Source of the DNA: Streptomyces sp. BV286
Lineage (GTDB): Bacteria; Actinomycetota; Actinomycetes; Streptomycetales; Streptomycetaceae
NCBI RefSeq assembly: GCF_019090165.1
Contig: NZ_JAHRIB010000172.1
Span: 36,725-100,724, forward strand
DNA: 64,000 nt
Direction of reading: 5' to 3'
Below the pieces are notes generated by a model. The model saw nothing but the letters and a program-made list of their open reading frames with translations, ran no database searches and was not told the origin of the DNA. A program made the translations under genes and the position numbers. This document shows positions 16,627-30,741 of the stretch, one piece after another (position 1 is the stretch's first letter; each line of letters starts with the position of its first letter).

Positions 16627-18309
16627 ATGAGCCAGCACTCCGCCGACCCGGCACCGAACTCCGCTCTCGCAACCGTCGCCGACCGCCGCGACTGGTGGCG
16701 CGACGCGGTGATCTACCAGGTCTATCCGCGCAGCTTCGCCGACAGCAACGGCGACGGCATGGGCGACCTGGAGGGCGTACGTTCCAGACTCCCGTATCTG
16801 CGCGACCTCGGTGTGGACGCCGTGTGGCTCAGCCCCTTCTACGCCTCGCCGCAGGCCGACGCGGGCTACGACGTGGCGGACTACCGGGCCGTGGACCCCA
16901 TGTTCGGCAACCTCCTCGACGCCGACGCGCTGATCCGCGACGCCCACGACCTCGCCCTGCGGATCATCGTCGACCTCGTGCCCAACCACTCCTCCGACCA
17001 GCACGAGTGGTTCAAGCGGGCTCTCGCGGAAGGGCCGGGCTCGCCGCTGCGGGAGCGCTACCACTTCCGTCCCGGCAAGGGCGCGAACGGCGAACTGCCG
17101 CCCAACGACTGGGAGTCCATCTTCGGCGGCCCCGCCTGGACCCGGGTCACCGAGCCGGACGGCACCCCGGGGGACTGGTACCTCCACCTCTTCGCGCCCG
17201 AACAGCCCGACTTCAACTGGGACCACCCGGCCGTCGGCGACGAGTTCCGCTCCATCCTGCGGTTCTGGCTCGACATGGGTGTCGACGGATTCCGTATCGA
17301 CGTGGCACACGGGCTGGTGAAGGCGGACGGGCTGCCGGACCTTGGATCCCACGAGCAGCTCAAGCTGCTGGGCAACGATGTCATGCCGTTCTTCGACCAG
17401 GACGGTGTGCACGAGGTCTACCGGGCCTGGCGGATCGTCCTCGACGAGTACGCGGGCGAGAGGATCTTCGTCGCCGAGGCGTGGACGCCGACCATCGAGC
17501 GCACCGCCAACTACGTGCGCCCCGACGAGCTGCACCAGGCTTTCAACTTCCAGTACCTGAGCACCCATTGGGACTCCGGGGAACTGCGCTCCTGCATCGA
17601 CCGCACCCTCGACGCGATGCGTCCCGTGGGCGCTCCCGCCACCTGGGTGCTGTCCAACCACGACGTGACCCGGCACGCGACGCGGTTCGCCAACCCGGCG
17701 GGGCTCGGCACCCAGATCCGCACCGCCGGGGACCGCGGACTGGGCCTGCGCCGGGCACGCGCGGCGACCCTGCTGATGCTGGCACTGCCGGGCTCCGCGT
17801 ACCTGTACCAGGGCGAGGAACTGGGCCTGCCGGACGTAGTCGACCTGCCGGACGAGGTGCGCCAGGACCCGGCGTACTTCCGCGGCGCCGGCCAGGACGG
17901 GTTCCGCGACGGATGCCGGGTGCCGATCCCGTGGACCCGGGACGGCTCGTCGTACGGCTTCGGCAGCGGTGGCAGCTGGCTGCCGCAGCCCTCGGGATGG
18001 GGTGAGTTGAGCGTCGAGGCGCAGACCGGCGTCGCGGGCTCGACCCTGGAGCTGTACCGGTCCGCGCTCGCCGTCCGGAGCGAGCGGGCCGACCTCGGCG
18101 CGGGCGACCGTGTCGAGTGGCTGAAGGCGCCCGAGGGCGTACTCGCCTTCCGGCGGGGGGCGTTCGCCTGCACCACCAACACCGGCGGTGAGTCGGTGAC
18201 CGTCCCCGCGTACGGGAGGGTGCTGCTCGCGAGCGGCGAGGTGACCGTGACGGACGACGGCGAGGCGAAGCTGCCCGCCGACGCCACGGTGTGGTGGATC
18301 GCTGACTGA
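16627..18309 (+). CDS. aglA: Alpha-glucosidase AglA (GH13)
   Basis: A 560-residue cytoplasmic GH13 enzyme that releases glucose from maltose and maltodextrins imported by MalEFG. Conserved regions: VDLVPNHSSDQHEWF; GFRIDVAH with nucleophile Asp225; FVAEAW with acid/base Glu284; LSNHDVTR with Asp346. An oligo-1,6-/alpha-glucosidase-type start DAVIYQVYPRSFADSNGDGM is present, and there is no signal peptide. ATG 16627 follows AAGGAAG. It lies 202 bp after malG in the same direction, corresponding to aglA of the S. coelicolor mal locus. Confidence 0.93.
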   Translation: MSQHSADPAPNSALATVADRRDWWRDAVIYQVYPRSFADSNGDGMGDLEGVRSRLPYLRDLGVDAVWLSPFYASPQADAGYDVADYRAVDPMFGNLLDADALIRDAHDLALRIIVDLVPNHSSDQHEWFKRALAEGPGSPLRERYHFRPGKGANGELPPNDWESIFGGPAWTRVTEPDGTPGDWYLHLFAPEQPDFNWDHPAVGDEFRSILRFWLDMGVDGFRIDVAHGLVKADGLPDLGSHEQLKLLGNDVMPFFDQDGVHEVYRAWRIVLDEYAGERIFVAEAWTPTIERTANYVRPDELHQAFNFQYLSTHWDSGELRSCIDRTLDAMRPVGAPATWVLSNHDVTRHATRFANPAGLGTQIRTAGDRGLGLRRARAATLLMLALPGSAYLYQGEELGLPDVVDLPDEVRQDPAYFRGAGQDGFRDGCRVPIPWTRDGSSYGFGSGGSWLPQPSGWGELSVEAQTGVAGSTLELYRSALAVRSERADLGAGDRVEWLKAPEGVLAFRRGAFACTTNTGGESVTVPAYGRVLLASGEVTVTDDGEAKLPADATVWWIAD

Positions 18310-18330
18310 CCGTTCATCAACCGAGGGGTT

Positions 18331-18340
18331 CTGCAAGAAC
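18331..18340. promoter_or_regulatory. MalR operator-like half-site upstream of amylase gene
   Basis: CTGCAAGAAC carries the TGCAAG half-site just past the aglA stop and about 120 bp before the amylase start. With the palindrome at 18420-18430 it may form a two-site operator across the intervening hairpin. Confidence 0.45.
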
Positions 18341-18354
18341 TTTCCGGCATTTTC

Positions 18355-18389
18355 AGAAGCCCGTCTTCCGCTTTGGAAGGCGGGCTTCT
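18355..18389. terminator. Hairpin downstream of aglA
   Basis: Arms AGAAGCCCGTCTTCC and GGAAGGCGGGCTTCT form a 15-bp stem with one mismatch and a 5-base loop. It is likely the aglA terminator, placed between the two MalR-like elements ahead of the amylase gene. Confidence 0.7.
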
Positions 18390-18418
18390 ACTATCTGGCG
18401 CACCGCCTGGCGGTTGAA

Positions 18419-18430
18419 TCTTGCAGCAAG
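18419..18430. promoter_or_regulatory. MalR operator-like palindrome of the amylase promoter
   Basis: TCTTGCAGCAAG contains a perfect CTTGC-A-GCAAG dyad, 28 bp before the amylase ATG. The same half-sites occur before malE and the pullulanase gene. CTTGCAGCAAG-like repeats are known in Streptomyces amylase promoters. Confidence 0.65.
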
Positions 18431-18457
18431 AACCTTCAACGGAGAAGGACCCCCCCC

Positions 18458-19840
18458 ATGGCCAAGAGAGCTCTCCGCGCCTCGCTCGCCCTCGCGGCGG
18501 CCGCGCTCGTCTTCCCCGCGGGCACCACGGGCACCGCGTACGCCGCCCCTCCGGGCACCAAGGACGTCACCGCCGTCCTCTTCGAGTGGAACTTCGCTTC
18601 CGTGGCCAAGGAGTGCACCAACCGACTGGGCCCCGCCGGTTACGGATACGTCCAGGTCTCGCCGCCCGCCGAGCACATACAGGGCTCGCAGTGGTGGACC
18701 TCGTACCAGCCCGTCAGCTACCGGATCGCCGGGCGCCTCGGCGACCGTACGGCTTTCCAGAACATGGTGAACACCTGCCACGCGGCCGGGGTGAAGGTCG
18801 TCGCCGACACGGTGATCAACCACATGTCGGCCGGCAGCGGTACCGGCACGGGCGGCTCGTCCTACTCGAAGTACACCTACCCGGGGCTGTACTCCGCGCC
18901 CGACTTCGACAACTGCACCGCGCAGATCACGAACTACCAGGATCGCGGGAACGTACAGAACTGCGAGCTGGTCGGGCTCGCCGACCTGGACACCGGCGAG
19001 GAGTACGTCCGCTCGGCCATCGCCAAGTACCTCAACGACCTGCTCTCGCTGGGCGTCGACGGCTTCCGCATCGACGCGGCCAAGCACATCCCGGCCGCCG
19101 ACCTCGCCAACATCAAGGGCCGGCTGAGCAACACGTCCGCGTACTGGAAGCAGGAGGCCATCTTCGGCTCCGGCGAGGCGGTCCAGCCCACCGAGTACAC
19201 GGGCACCGGCGACGTGCAGGAGTTCCGGTACGCGTTCGACCTCAAGCGGGTCTTCAACAACGAGAACCTCGCCTATCTGAAGAACTACGGCGAGGGCTGG
19301 GGCTACATGGCCAGTGGCGTCTCGGGCGTCTTCGTCGACAACCACGACACCGAGCGCAACGGCTCCACGCTCAGCTACAAGGACAACGCCAACTACACCC
19401 TGGCGAACGTCTTCATGCTGGCGTACCCGTACGGCGCGCCCGACATCAACTCCGGCTACGAGTTCTCCTCCACGGACGCGGGCCCGCCGAACGGCGGTAC
19501 GGTCAACGCCTGTTGGCAGGATGGCTGGAAGTGCCAGCACGCCTGGCCGGAGATCCAGTCGATGGTCGCCTTCCGCAACGCCACCCGGGGCGAGTCCGTC
19601 ACCAACTGGTGGGACAACGGGGGCGACGCCATCGCGTTCGGCCGGGGCGGCAAGGGCTTCGTGGCCGTCAACCACGAGTCGTCGTCGCTGACCCGCACCT
19701 ACCAGACCTCGCTCGCGGCGGGCACGTACTGCAACGTGCAGAGCAACACGACCGTGACGGTCGACGGCTCGGGCCGGCTCACCGCGACCCTCGCCTCCCA
19801 GACCGCACTGGCGGTCCACGCGGGCAAGTCGAGCTGCTGA
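18458..19840 (+). CDS. Secreted alpha-amylase (GH13)
   Basis: A 460-residue extracellular endo-amylase. A signal peptide of about 29 residues ends at AYA-APP. The catalytic regions are of the animal-like type common in Streptomyces: GFRIDAAKH with nucleophile Asp206, QEAIFGSGEAV with acid/base Glu233, and FVDNHDTERN with Asp297. VADTVINHMS forms the first conserved region. There is no C-terminal starch-binding domain; the protein ends with a beta-domain and a terminal Cys. ATG follows GGAGAAGG. It cuts starch to maltodextrins for MalE uptake and is probably repressed by MalR. Confidence 0.94.
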   Translation: MAKRALRASLALAAAALVFPAGTTGTAYAAPPGTKDVTAVLFEWNFASVAKECTNRLGPAGYGYVQVSPPAEHIQGSQWWTSYQPVSYRIAGRLGDRTAFQNMVNTCHAAGVKVVADTVINHMSAGSGTGTGGSSYSKYTYPGLYSAPDFDNCTAQITNYQDRGNVQNCELVGLADLDTGEEYVRSAIAKYLNDLLSLGVDGFRIDAAKHIPAADLANIKGRLSNTSAYWKQEAIFGSGEAVQPTEYTGTGDVQEFRYAFDLKRVFNNENLAYLKNYGEGWGYMASGVSGVFVDNHDTERNGSTLSYKDNANYTLANVFMLAYPYGAPDINSGYEFSSTDAGPPNGGTVNACWQDGWKCQHAWPEIQSMVAFRNATRGESVTNWWDNGGDAIAFGRGGKGFVAVNHESSSLTRTYQTSLAAGTYCNVQSNTTVTVDGSGRLTATLASQTALAVHAGKSSC

Positions 19841-20238
19841 CAGCCGCGTCCGGCTCGGGCGGCGTGCGCGCCGCCGGCCGGCGCGGGGTGGGCGGCAGGA
19901 TCAGCGCCACGGGTACGTGGACCGCCGGGCCGGGGACGGGTACGCCCCCGGCCCGGCGGTCACCGTGAGCGCACCACGGAGCTCCGGGTGACCGGTGCCT
20001 TCGGCGAGGTCTCCATCGAGGTCTTCCGTCGCGCATTCGGCCACACATCGGGCAAGGGGAACGCCTGCAAGGGGAACAACCGCCAAGATTGACGCTGAAA
20101 TATCTTGCTGTTGTTTTCAAGACTCTTGCTGTAAGGCTTTCGTTGGCGATACCGTCACGCGGGCGCCCGGCACCGTAGCCGTGCCGCGGCGCGCGGGGTC
20201 GGACCCGATTGAGCCGTAATCGCAAGGAGTTCACGCCT
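19841..20238. promoter_or_regulatory. Control region upstream of the amylopullulanase gene
   Basis: A 398-bp gap. The first half is GC-rich with no feature I can name. The second half becomes AT-richer and holds GGCAAGGGG at 20051, CCTGCAAGG at 20064 and a CTTGCTG pair at 20104-20131. The coding region begins at GTG 20239 behind AAGGAG. Confidence 0.6.
20104..20135. promoter_or_regulatory. MalR operator-like site of the amylopullulanase gene
   Basis: CTTGCTG occurs at 20104-20110 and again at 20125-20131. The copies are exactly 21 bp apart, two turns of the helix, with CAAG in between and GTAAG after the second. This fits binding by a dimeric LacI-type repressor to one helix face. Confidence 0.55.
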
Positions 20239-25686
<5,448 letters not shown>

Positions 25687-25700
25687 CAGGGCACTACCTT

Positions 25701-25736
25701 GGTGGGGCGGACCCGGAATCCCGGGTCCGCCCCACC
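25701..25736. terminator. Rho-independent-type hairpin after the amylopullulanase gene
   Basis: A 16-bp perfect stem (arms 25701-25716 and 25721-25736, core GTGGGGCGGACCCGG) with a 4-base loop lies 15 bp after the stop and 22 bp before the next ATG. Confidence 0.8.
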
Positions 25737-25757
25737 GGTGTGTCCAAGGACTGGCAG

Positions 25758-27380
25758 ATGGACGTCAACGGCAAGCGGACAGACGCGACCGTGCTGCTCG
25801 TCGACGACGTGGCGGCCGGCCGGTATGCCATGGCCGCCCTGCTGCGCCGGGCCGGCCACCAGGTGGTCCCGGTCGCCTCCGGCCACGAGGCGCTCGTCGA
25901 ACTCGACGCACGGCTGCGCCGGGGGACCCTGCCCGACGTGGCCCTCGTCGACGTGACCCTGCCGGACATGAGCGGCTTCGAACTGTGCCGCAGACTCAAG
26001 GACCGGCCGCACATGGCAGGCCTGCCCGTCGTGCACTTCTCCGCCTCGCCCGTGGCCCCCGGCGACCGCTGCCGGGGACTGGACGCGGGCGGGGAGGCGT
26101 TCGTGACGGTGCCCGCGGAGCCCGAGGAGATCGACGCGGTCGTCCGGGCCGCGGTGCGCGCCGCCCGGCTGCGGGCCGACGACCAGGCGCTGGCACGGCG
26201 GCTGACGCTCCTGTCGGAGACCATCGTCACCATCCAGGCGGCCCGCTCCCTCCAGGAACTCGCCGACGCCGCCGCCAACGGCACCGCACGGCTCACCGGC
26301 GGCCCCGCCGCCGTCTTCTTCCTCGGCCCGGACGACGTGCTGTACCGCGGCATCTCCCGGGACCGCACCTCGCTCGCCCTGCCGGACGAGGGCGCCCACC
26401 GGACCGTGGCCGGGCTGCTCCGGCGCCTGACCCGCGGACAGGCCGGGGTGCGGATCACCACGGTGGCCGCGCCGCTGTGGCCCGCCGGGTTCTTCCGGCC
26501 CGGCGTGCAGCACGACGCCCGCCTGGTGCTGAACCTCACCCAGGACGGCAAGGCCGCCGTGTGCCTGGCCACGCCCACCCGCGGGGTGCGCAGGGTCAAT
26601 CCCGAGGAGGAGACGCTGGTGGCCCGGCTCGCCCAGGCCGCGGCCCTGGCCGCCGAACCCCTGCTCATGTACCAGGTCGAACGGCACGTCGCCCTCACCC
26701 TCCAGCACAGCTTCCTGCCCCAGCCGCACCGGCTGCCGGAACTGCCGGGCCTCGACGTCGCGGTCCGGTACGTGCCCGCCTCTCAGGAGACCGAGATCGG
26801 CGGCGACTTCTACGCCGCCCTGCGCACCCGTGACGGCGTGCTCGCCGCGGTGGGCGACGTCGTCGGACACTCGCTGGAGGCGGCCACCGTCATGGTCGAG
26901 ATCCGGCACGCGCTGCGCGCCTACTGCGTCGACGAGAGCGACCCGGCCGTGCTCGCCGAGCGCCTCGACCGGATGCTCCAGCACTACCACCCGGAGGTCA
27001 CCGCCACCGTCTGCCTGGCCCTGATCGACCCCGCCACCGGGCGTGTGCTCATCGCGAACGCCGGCCACATCCCGCCGCTGATCATCGGGGACGGCAGCGC
27101 CGACTACGCCAAGGCCGCCGGCCCGCTGCTCGGGGTGGGGCTGCCCCACCCGGCGCCGACCGAGCTGTTCCTCGCAGCGGGCGACCGGCTCCTCATGGTC
27201 ACCGACGGCCTGATCGAGACCCGGGGCACGGACCTCGCGACCTCGATGGACCACCTTCGCGCGGCCTCCGCCGGAGCCCTGCCCGGGCTGGACGCACTCT
27301 GCGACACGCTCCTCGACTGTTTCGGCCGTGAGCGCGAGGACGACATCGCGCTTCTCGCGCTGAGGCTGTCGTCGGGCTGA
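25758..27380 (+). CDS. Response-regulator receiver fused to SpoIIE/PP2C-type serine phosphatase
   Basis: A 540-residue protein. An N-terminal receiver (VLLVDDVAAGRYAMAALLRR; phospho-acceptor in VALVDVTLPDMSG) occupies residues 1-130. A coiled helix and a GAF-like segment follow (about 145-300). The C-terminal SpoIIE phosphatase domain carries QETEIGGDFYAALRTRDG, VGDVVGHSLEAATVM and REREDDIALLALRL. Such RsbU/RssB-type proteins dephosphorylate anti-sigma-factor antagonists, linking phosphorelay input to sigma-factor control. ATG 25758 has AAGGA 8 bp upstream; an in-frame GTG lies at 25740. No partner kinase is adjacent. Confidence 0.88.
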   Translation: MDVNGKRTDATVLLVDDVAAGRYAMAALLRRAGHQVVPVASGHEALVELDARLRRGTLPDVALVDVTLPDMSGFELCRRLKDRPHMAGLPVVHFSASPVAPGDRCRGLDAGGEAFVTVPAEPEEIDAVVRAAVRAARLRADDQALARRLTLLSETIVTIQAARSLQELADAAANGTARLTGGPAAVFFLGPDDVLYRGISRDRTSLALPDEGAHRTVAGLLRRLTRGQAGVRITTVAAPLWPAGFFRPGVQHDARLVLNLTQDGKAAVCLATPTRGVRRVNPEEETLVARLAQAAALAAEPLLMYQVERHVALTLQHSFLPQPHRLPELPGLDVAVRYVPASQETEIGGDFYAALRTRDGVLAAVGDVVGHSLEAATVMVEIRHALRAYCVDESDPAVLAERLDRMLQHYHPEVTATVCLALIDPATGRVLIANAGHIPPLIIGDGSADYAKAAGPLLGVGLPHPAPTELFLAAGDRLLMVTDGLIETRGTDLATSMDHLRAASAGALPGLDALCDTLLDCFGREREDDIALLALRLSSG

Positions 27381-27421
27381 GGCTAGGGTGTGACTCCTGT
27401 TGTCCTAGAACAGGAGTGCCC

Positions 27422-27778
27422 ATGCCGCAGATCACCGTCGACTACTCCACGTCGCTCGCCGACACCTTCGACCGGCGGGGGTTCGCCGTCGCGCTGCACG
27501 CCATGGTGGTGGACACGGCCGCCGCGAAGAGCGAGGCCTGCAAGACGCGGTTCCGGCCCGTCGAGGACGTCGTCGTCGGCTCGGAGGAGTCGGGGCACGC
27601 CCTGGTGCACGTCTCACTGGCGCTGCTCGCCGGGCGCACGGTCGAGACCAAGGCCGCGCTGACCGAGCGGACGCTCGGGCTGGTGCGGGCCCATGTGAAG
27701 CCGGCGGAGGGGGTCGCGCTGCACGCCTCCGCCGAGGTGCGGGATCTGGACGCGTCGTACGAGAAGTTCGTGGACTGA
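27422..27778 (+). CDS. 5-carboxymethyl-2-hydroxymuconate isomerase-like tautomerase
   Basis: A 118-residue protein beginning MPQITVDYS. After Met removal Pro2 becomes the N-terminal catalytic proline of the tautomerase superfamily. The body (DTFDRRGFAVALHAMVVDTA, RTVETKAALTERTLGLVRAH) matches CHMI-family proteins. The family isomerises hydroxymuconates in homoprotocatechuate breakdown, but a lone copy with no pathway genes may have another substrate. ATG 27422 is preferred to GTG 27416 because it exposes the proline, and AACAGGAG lies upstream. Confidence 0.8.
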   Translation: MPQITVDYSTSLADTFDRRGFAVALHAMVVDTAAAKSEACKTRFRPVEDVVVGSEESGHALVHVSLALLAGRTVETKAALTERTLGLVRAHVKPAEGVALHASAEVRDLDASYEKFVD

Positions 27779-27817
27779 CGTCCCTCGAAGCCCGGGTTCG
27801 CCGTGCGGGTGGGTGAG

Positions 27818-27886
27818 GGCTGGTCGCGCAGTTCCCCGCGCCCCTGAAAAAACCGCGCAGTTCCCCGCGCCCCTTTTCGGGGCGCT
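27818..27886. repeat. Two direct copies of the CGCGCAGTTCCCCGCGCCCCT repeat plus hairpin
   Basis: The unit beginning CGCGCAGTTCCCCGCGCCCC occurs twice in tandem, about 28 bp apart, between convergent genes. The second copy ends in GCGCCCC-TTTTC-GGGGCGC (27867-27885), a good bidirectional terminator. It belongs to the interspersed repeat family found at five places in the window. Confidence 0.75.
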
Positions 27887-27889
27887 CGG

Positions 27890-28606
27890 TCAGGACGCCA
27901 GGGAGACCAAGCGGCCCATCAGGTCCGCGAAAGGGCCCTCGGCGGGTTCCTCGGCCAGGACGCCTCGCAGGATCGCCGCCATCTCCGGGTCGTACGCGGC
28001 GCTCACCGCGGCCAGGGCCGCGAAGTCGTGGACCAGTTGGGCCTCCAGCTCGCCGCGCGGGATACGGCGGCCGTCCAGCCAGATCAGGGCGGTCGCCTCG
28101 GCCAGCGAGATCCACGACCGGATGACCAGTTCGAGACGGGCCGGCGGCCGGTCGACGCGCAGATGGGCCAGGATCTGGACGTACGCGGCCTGACGGACGC
28201 CGTCGATGAGGGCGTTCGCGTGGTTGACCGTCTTCATCGAGGGGACCCCGCCCGCGGAGACCGCCGGGCCGCCGCGCATCAGCGCCGCGAAACCGGGACC
28301 GTGCTCGTCCACGAAGTCGAAGAAGCGCCGCATGACCCGCAGCAGCCGGGCGCCCAGCGGGCCTTCCCGAGGCTCGATGAAACGTTCCGCCAGGTCGTCC
28401 GAGGCACGTTTCAACGCCGCCTCGTACAGGCTGAGTTTGCCGGGGAAGTAGTGGTAGACCAGCGGTCGTGAGATGCCCGCGGCGGAGGCTATCTCGTCGA
28501 TGGAGACGTCTTCGGGTGAGCGTCGGCTGAACAGGTCGAGGGCGACGCCGATCAACTGCTGTCGCCGCTCCTCGACGCCCATCCTGCGACGCACCCCGGT
28601 AGTCAT
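27890..28606 (-). CDS. TetR-family transcriptional regulator
   Basis: A 238-residue regulator. The N-terminal helix-turn-helix reads RRQQLIGVALDLFSRRS, then IDEIASAAGISRPLVYHYFP, with a helical ligand-binding domain after residue 70. No obvious target is divergent from it: the upstream 28607-28724 region separates it from a gene in the same direction. Ligand unknown. Confidence 0.88.
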   Translation of the reverse strand: MTTGVRRRMGVEERRQQLIGVALDLFSRRSPEDVSIDEIASAAGISRPLVYHYFPGKLSLYEAALKRASDDLAERFIEPREGPLGARLLRVMRRFFDFVDEHGPGFAALMRGGPAVSAGGVPSMKTVNHANALIDGVRQAAYVQILAHLRVDRPPARLELVIRSWISLAEATALIWLDGRRIPRGELEAQLVHDFAALAAVSAAYDPEMAAILRGVLAEEPAEGPFADLMGRLVSLAS

Positions 28607-28724
28607 ACGAACACCTTACCGATCGGATCCGGCCGCGAACGGACCGGTGCCGCAGGGATGTTCGCCTGCCCCGGCCGCATGTGCCCCGGCCGCCTGCCCC
28701 GGCCGTCCGCCCCGGCCGCCCGGC

Positions 28725-30659
28725 TCAGCGGAGCCCGGCGATCTGCCTTCCGCCGGCCAGCGTCCCCTCCAGGCCCGCCTGGGCGCCCTGCTCGGTCCGT
28801 ACGTCGAGGAGGTTCCCGCGGGCGGTTCCTCTCACCCCGCCCGACGCACGGATCGACGCCGTGTCCTTGCTTCCGGCGGCGAGGAGGTACCAGCCGCCCG
28901 TGGCGGACTTCCACAGCACACCCGCCAGGACATGGGGGTCCTTCGCGCTGCAGGCGGCCACGTTCTCCGCCTTCGCCACGACCGCGCCGTACGGCTGCCC
29001 GGGGGCGTGGAACTGGGCGAGCACCCGGGGGCCCCCGCCGCGCCAGGTGTCGGCCCGGGTGCACAGCCAGTCGGCGGTGCCGCTCGCGTCGGGGAGGGGC
29101 TGGCGGGCGTACTGCCAGGAGTTCACCGAGCGGACCCCCTGGCCGCGGACGTCCGCGAGGGAGCAGGCGAGCGGCGCCCAGGTCGCCGCCGAGGCGTCGT
29201 GGGGCCGCCCTGGGCGTCCCGAGGTGAGCCGGGCCGGTGTCAGCTCCCCGAGATCGGTCGTCAGCCGGGTGCCCGTCCGGTCCGTCAGCTCCAGCGCGTT
29301 CCAGGAGCGGCACGCGCCGGTCTGCTGGGCCGGACTGGCGAACGGCTCGGTGACCCCGTCGGCCGTGCGTGCCAGCCGGGTCGTACCGGCGCCGGACTTC
29401 AGCAGGTCGCGCACGGCGGCGGTACGCACCCAGGGGGCCGTCAGATAGCGGACGTTGCCGTCGGCACGGCCCAGGACCACCGCGCTCGCGTCCGGCCCCG
29501 TGGCGCCGTCGACCCGGGCGAAGTCGAGGGCGGCGCCCTGGGTGCCGTCCTTCGGCTCGGCGTACCGCACGATGCGCAGCCCGTCGTGGAGGAGCACGAC
29601 CCGGCTCTGGTCGACCTCGCCCGCGAACAACAGCTGGGGCGGTCCCGGCGGGGCGCCCGCCGGGGTGCCCGGGGTGGCCGAAACCTGCACGGACCCGCCG
29701 GGTCGGGCCCAGACGGCGAGCGCGCGGCGCAGCAGCGCCTTGTCGCCGGTGAGTGTGCCGCGCGCGGGCCACACGGAGAAGTCGGTGCGCGCGGACGACT
29801 GCCACGCGACCGCCGGGACCCGTGTGAGCCTGCTGGGGTCCAGGGCGGCCTGGGCCGACGGGTTCCGCGCGTACGGGGGCGCGGCCGCCCCGTCGGGTCC
29901 CCAGCCCTCGCCGGGCAGGCCGAGGAGCGCCCCGCAGACCACCACCGCGGCGGCCGCCGCGATCGCCGCCTTCGTGTGCTGGCGGCGCCGCATCAGATCG
30001 GTGGGCCGGGCGTGCAGGGAGCACGGGTCGAACTCGGGGGACACCAGCAGCTCGTGCCGTGCGTCCACGCCGTCCGCCTCGGCGAGGGCGGCGGCCGGGT
30101 CGTCCTCGCCGGCCGCGGCCAGCACCTTGCGCACGTCCGGGTCGGCCAGCCGCTCCAGTCCGCGCAGGACGTAGGCGGCACGGGCCGGGGCGGACAGGGC
30201 CGACAGGCTCTGGTCCAGGGCGAGTTCGTCGGCTCCGCCCGACCGCGGGAAGAGCCGCAGGCCCCACACCTGGGGGAGCAGCGGCGGCAGCTGCGCCCGC
30301 TTGGGCCAGGCCCGGAAGGTCAGCGGCCGGCCGGCCTCCAGCGCCGAACGCAGCACGCGAAGGCGCACGTACGCGTATCCGGGATCTCCGTCGCGTCCCG
30401 GGGCGGCGCTCTTCTGGGCCGGGACGACCGTGGCGTCACCGGAGATCCGGCCGCGGGGCAGGGTGCGCTGGGTGAGCGCGTGCGCGGTGAGCACCCGGCG
30501 GTTGCGGCCGAGGCTCGGCGGCAGTACCAGATAGGCGAGCCGGACGAGCCGCGGGTAGTGCTCGACGAGCGCGGCCTCGGCCTGCTCTACGTCGACCACC
30601 GGTCCGCAGGCGGCGGCTGATGCGGGGCGGGGGCGCGGGGCGACATCCTGTGACTGCAC
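28725..30659 (-). CDS. Single-span membrane protein with sigma-factor-like cytoplasmic domain
   Basis: A 644-residue protein. Residues about 25-200 resemble an ECF sigma factor: EHYPRLVRLAYLVLPPSLGR looks like region 2 and LSALSAPARAAYVLRGLERL like region 4. After DLMRRRQHTKAAI comes one hydrophobic helix (about 232-252), then a large extracellular part with WARPGGSVQVSATPGTPAG and late cysteines. The promoter-binding residues are degenerate, so it is probably not an active sigma factor. The start is GTG 30659 with no clear ribosome-binding site, so the N-terminus is uncertain. Conserved in Streptomyces as far as I recall, function unknown. Confidence 0.75.
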   Translation of the reverse strand: MQSQDVAPRPRPASAAACGPVVDVEQAEAALVEHYPRLVRLAYLVLPPSLGRNRRVLTAHALTQRTLPRGRISGDATVVPAQKSAAPGRDGDPGYAYVRLRVLRSALEAGRPLTFRAWPKRAQLPPLLPQVWGLRLFPRSGGADELALDQSLSALSAPARAAYVLRGLERLADPDVRKVLAAAGEDDPAAALAEADGVDARHELLVSPEFDPCSLHARPTDLMRRRQHTKAAIAAAAAVVVCGALLGLPGEGWGPDGAAAPPYARNPSAQAALDPSRLTRVPAVAWQSSARTDFSVWPARGTLTGDKALLRRALAVWARPGGSVQVSATPGTPAGAPPGPPQLLFAGEVDQSRVVLLHDGLRIVRYAEPKDGTQGAALDFARVDGATGPDASAVVLGRADGNVRYLTAPWVRTAAVRDLLKSGAGTTRLARTADGVTEPFASPAQQTGACRSWNALELTDRTGTRLTTDLGELTPARLTSGRPGRPHDASAATWAPLACSLADVRGQGVRSVNSWQYARQPLPDASGTADWLCTRADTWRGGGPRVLAQFHAPGQPYGAVVAKAENVAACSAKDPHVLAGVLWKSATGGWYLLAAGSKDTASIRASGGVRGTARGNLLDVRTEQGAQAGLEGTLAGGRQIAGLR

Positions 30660-30741
30660 GTTCAGCAGAACGAGCGAATCGGTGGTTGGTCACCTGGACT
30701 GCCCCGAGTCCGTGGGGAGTTGCTCCGGGTCCGCGCCGGAA

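Noticed and set aside
13067..18309. Missing ATPase as a broken operon
   Set aside because: Streptomyces sugar ABC importers commonly share the MsiK ATPase encoded elsewhere, so absence is normal.
27422..27778. Aromatic catabolism cluster around the CHMI-like gene
   Set aside because: No other homoprotocatechuate genes occur nearby, so a pathway role is not supported.
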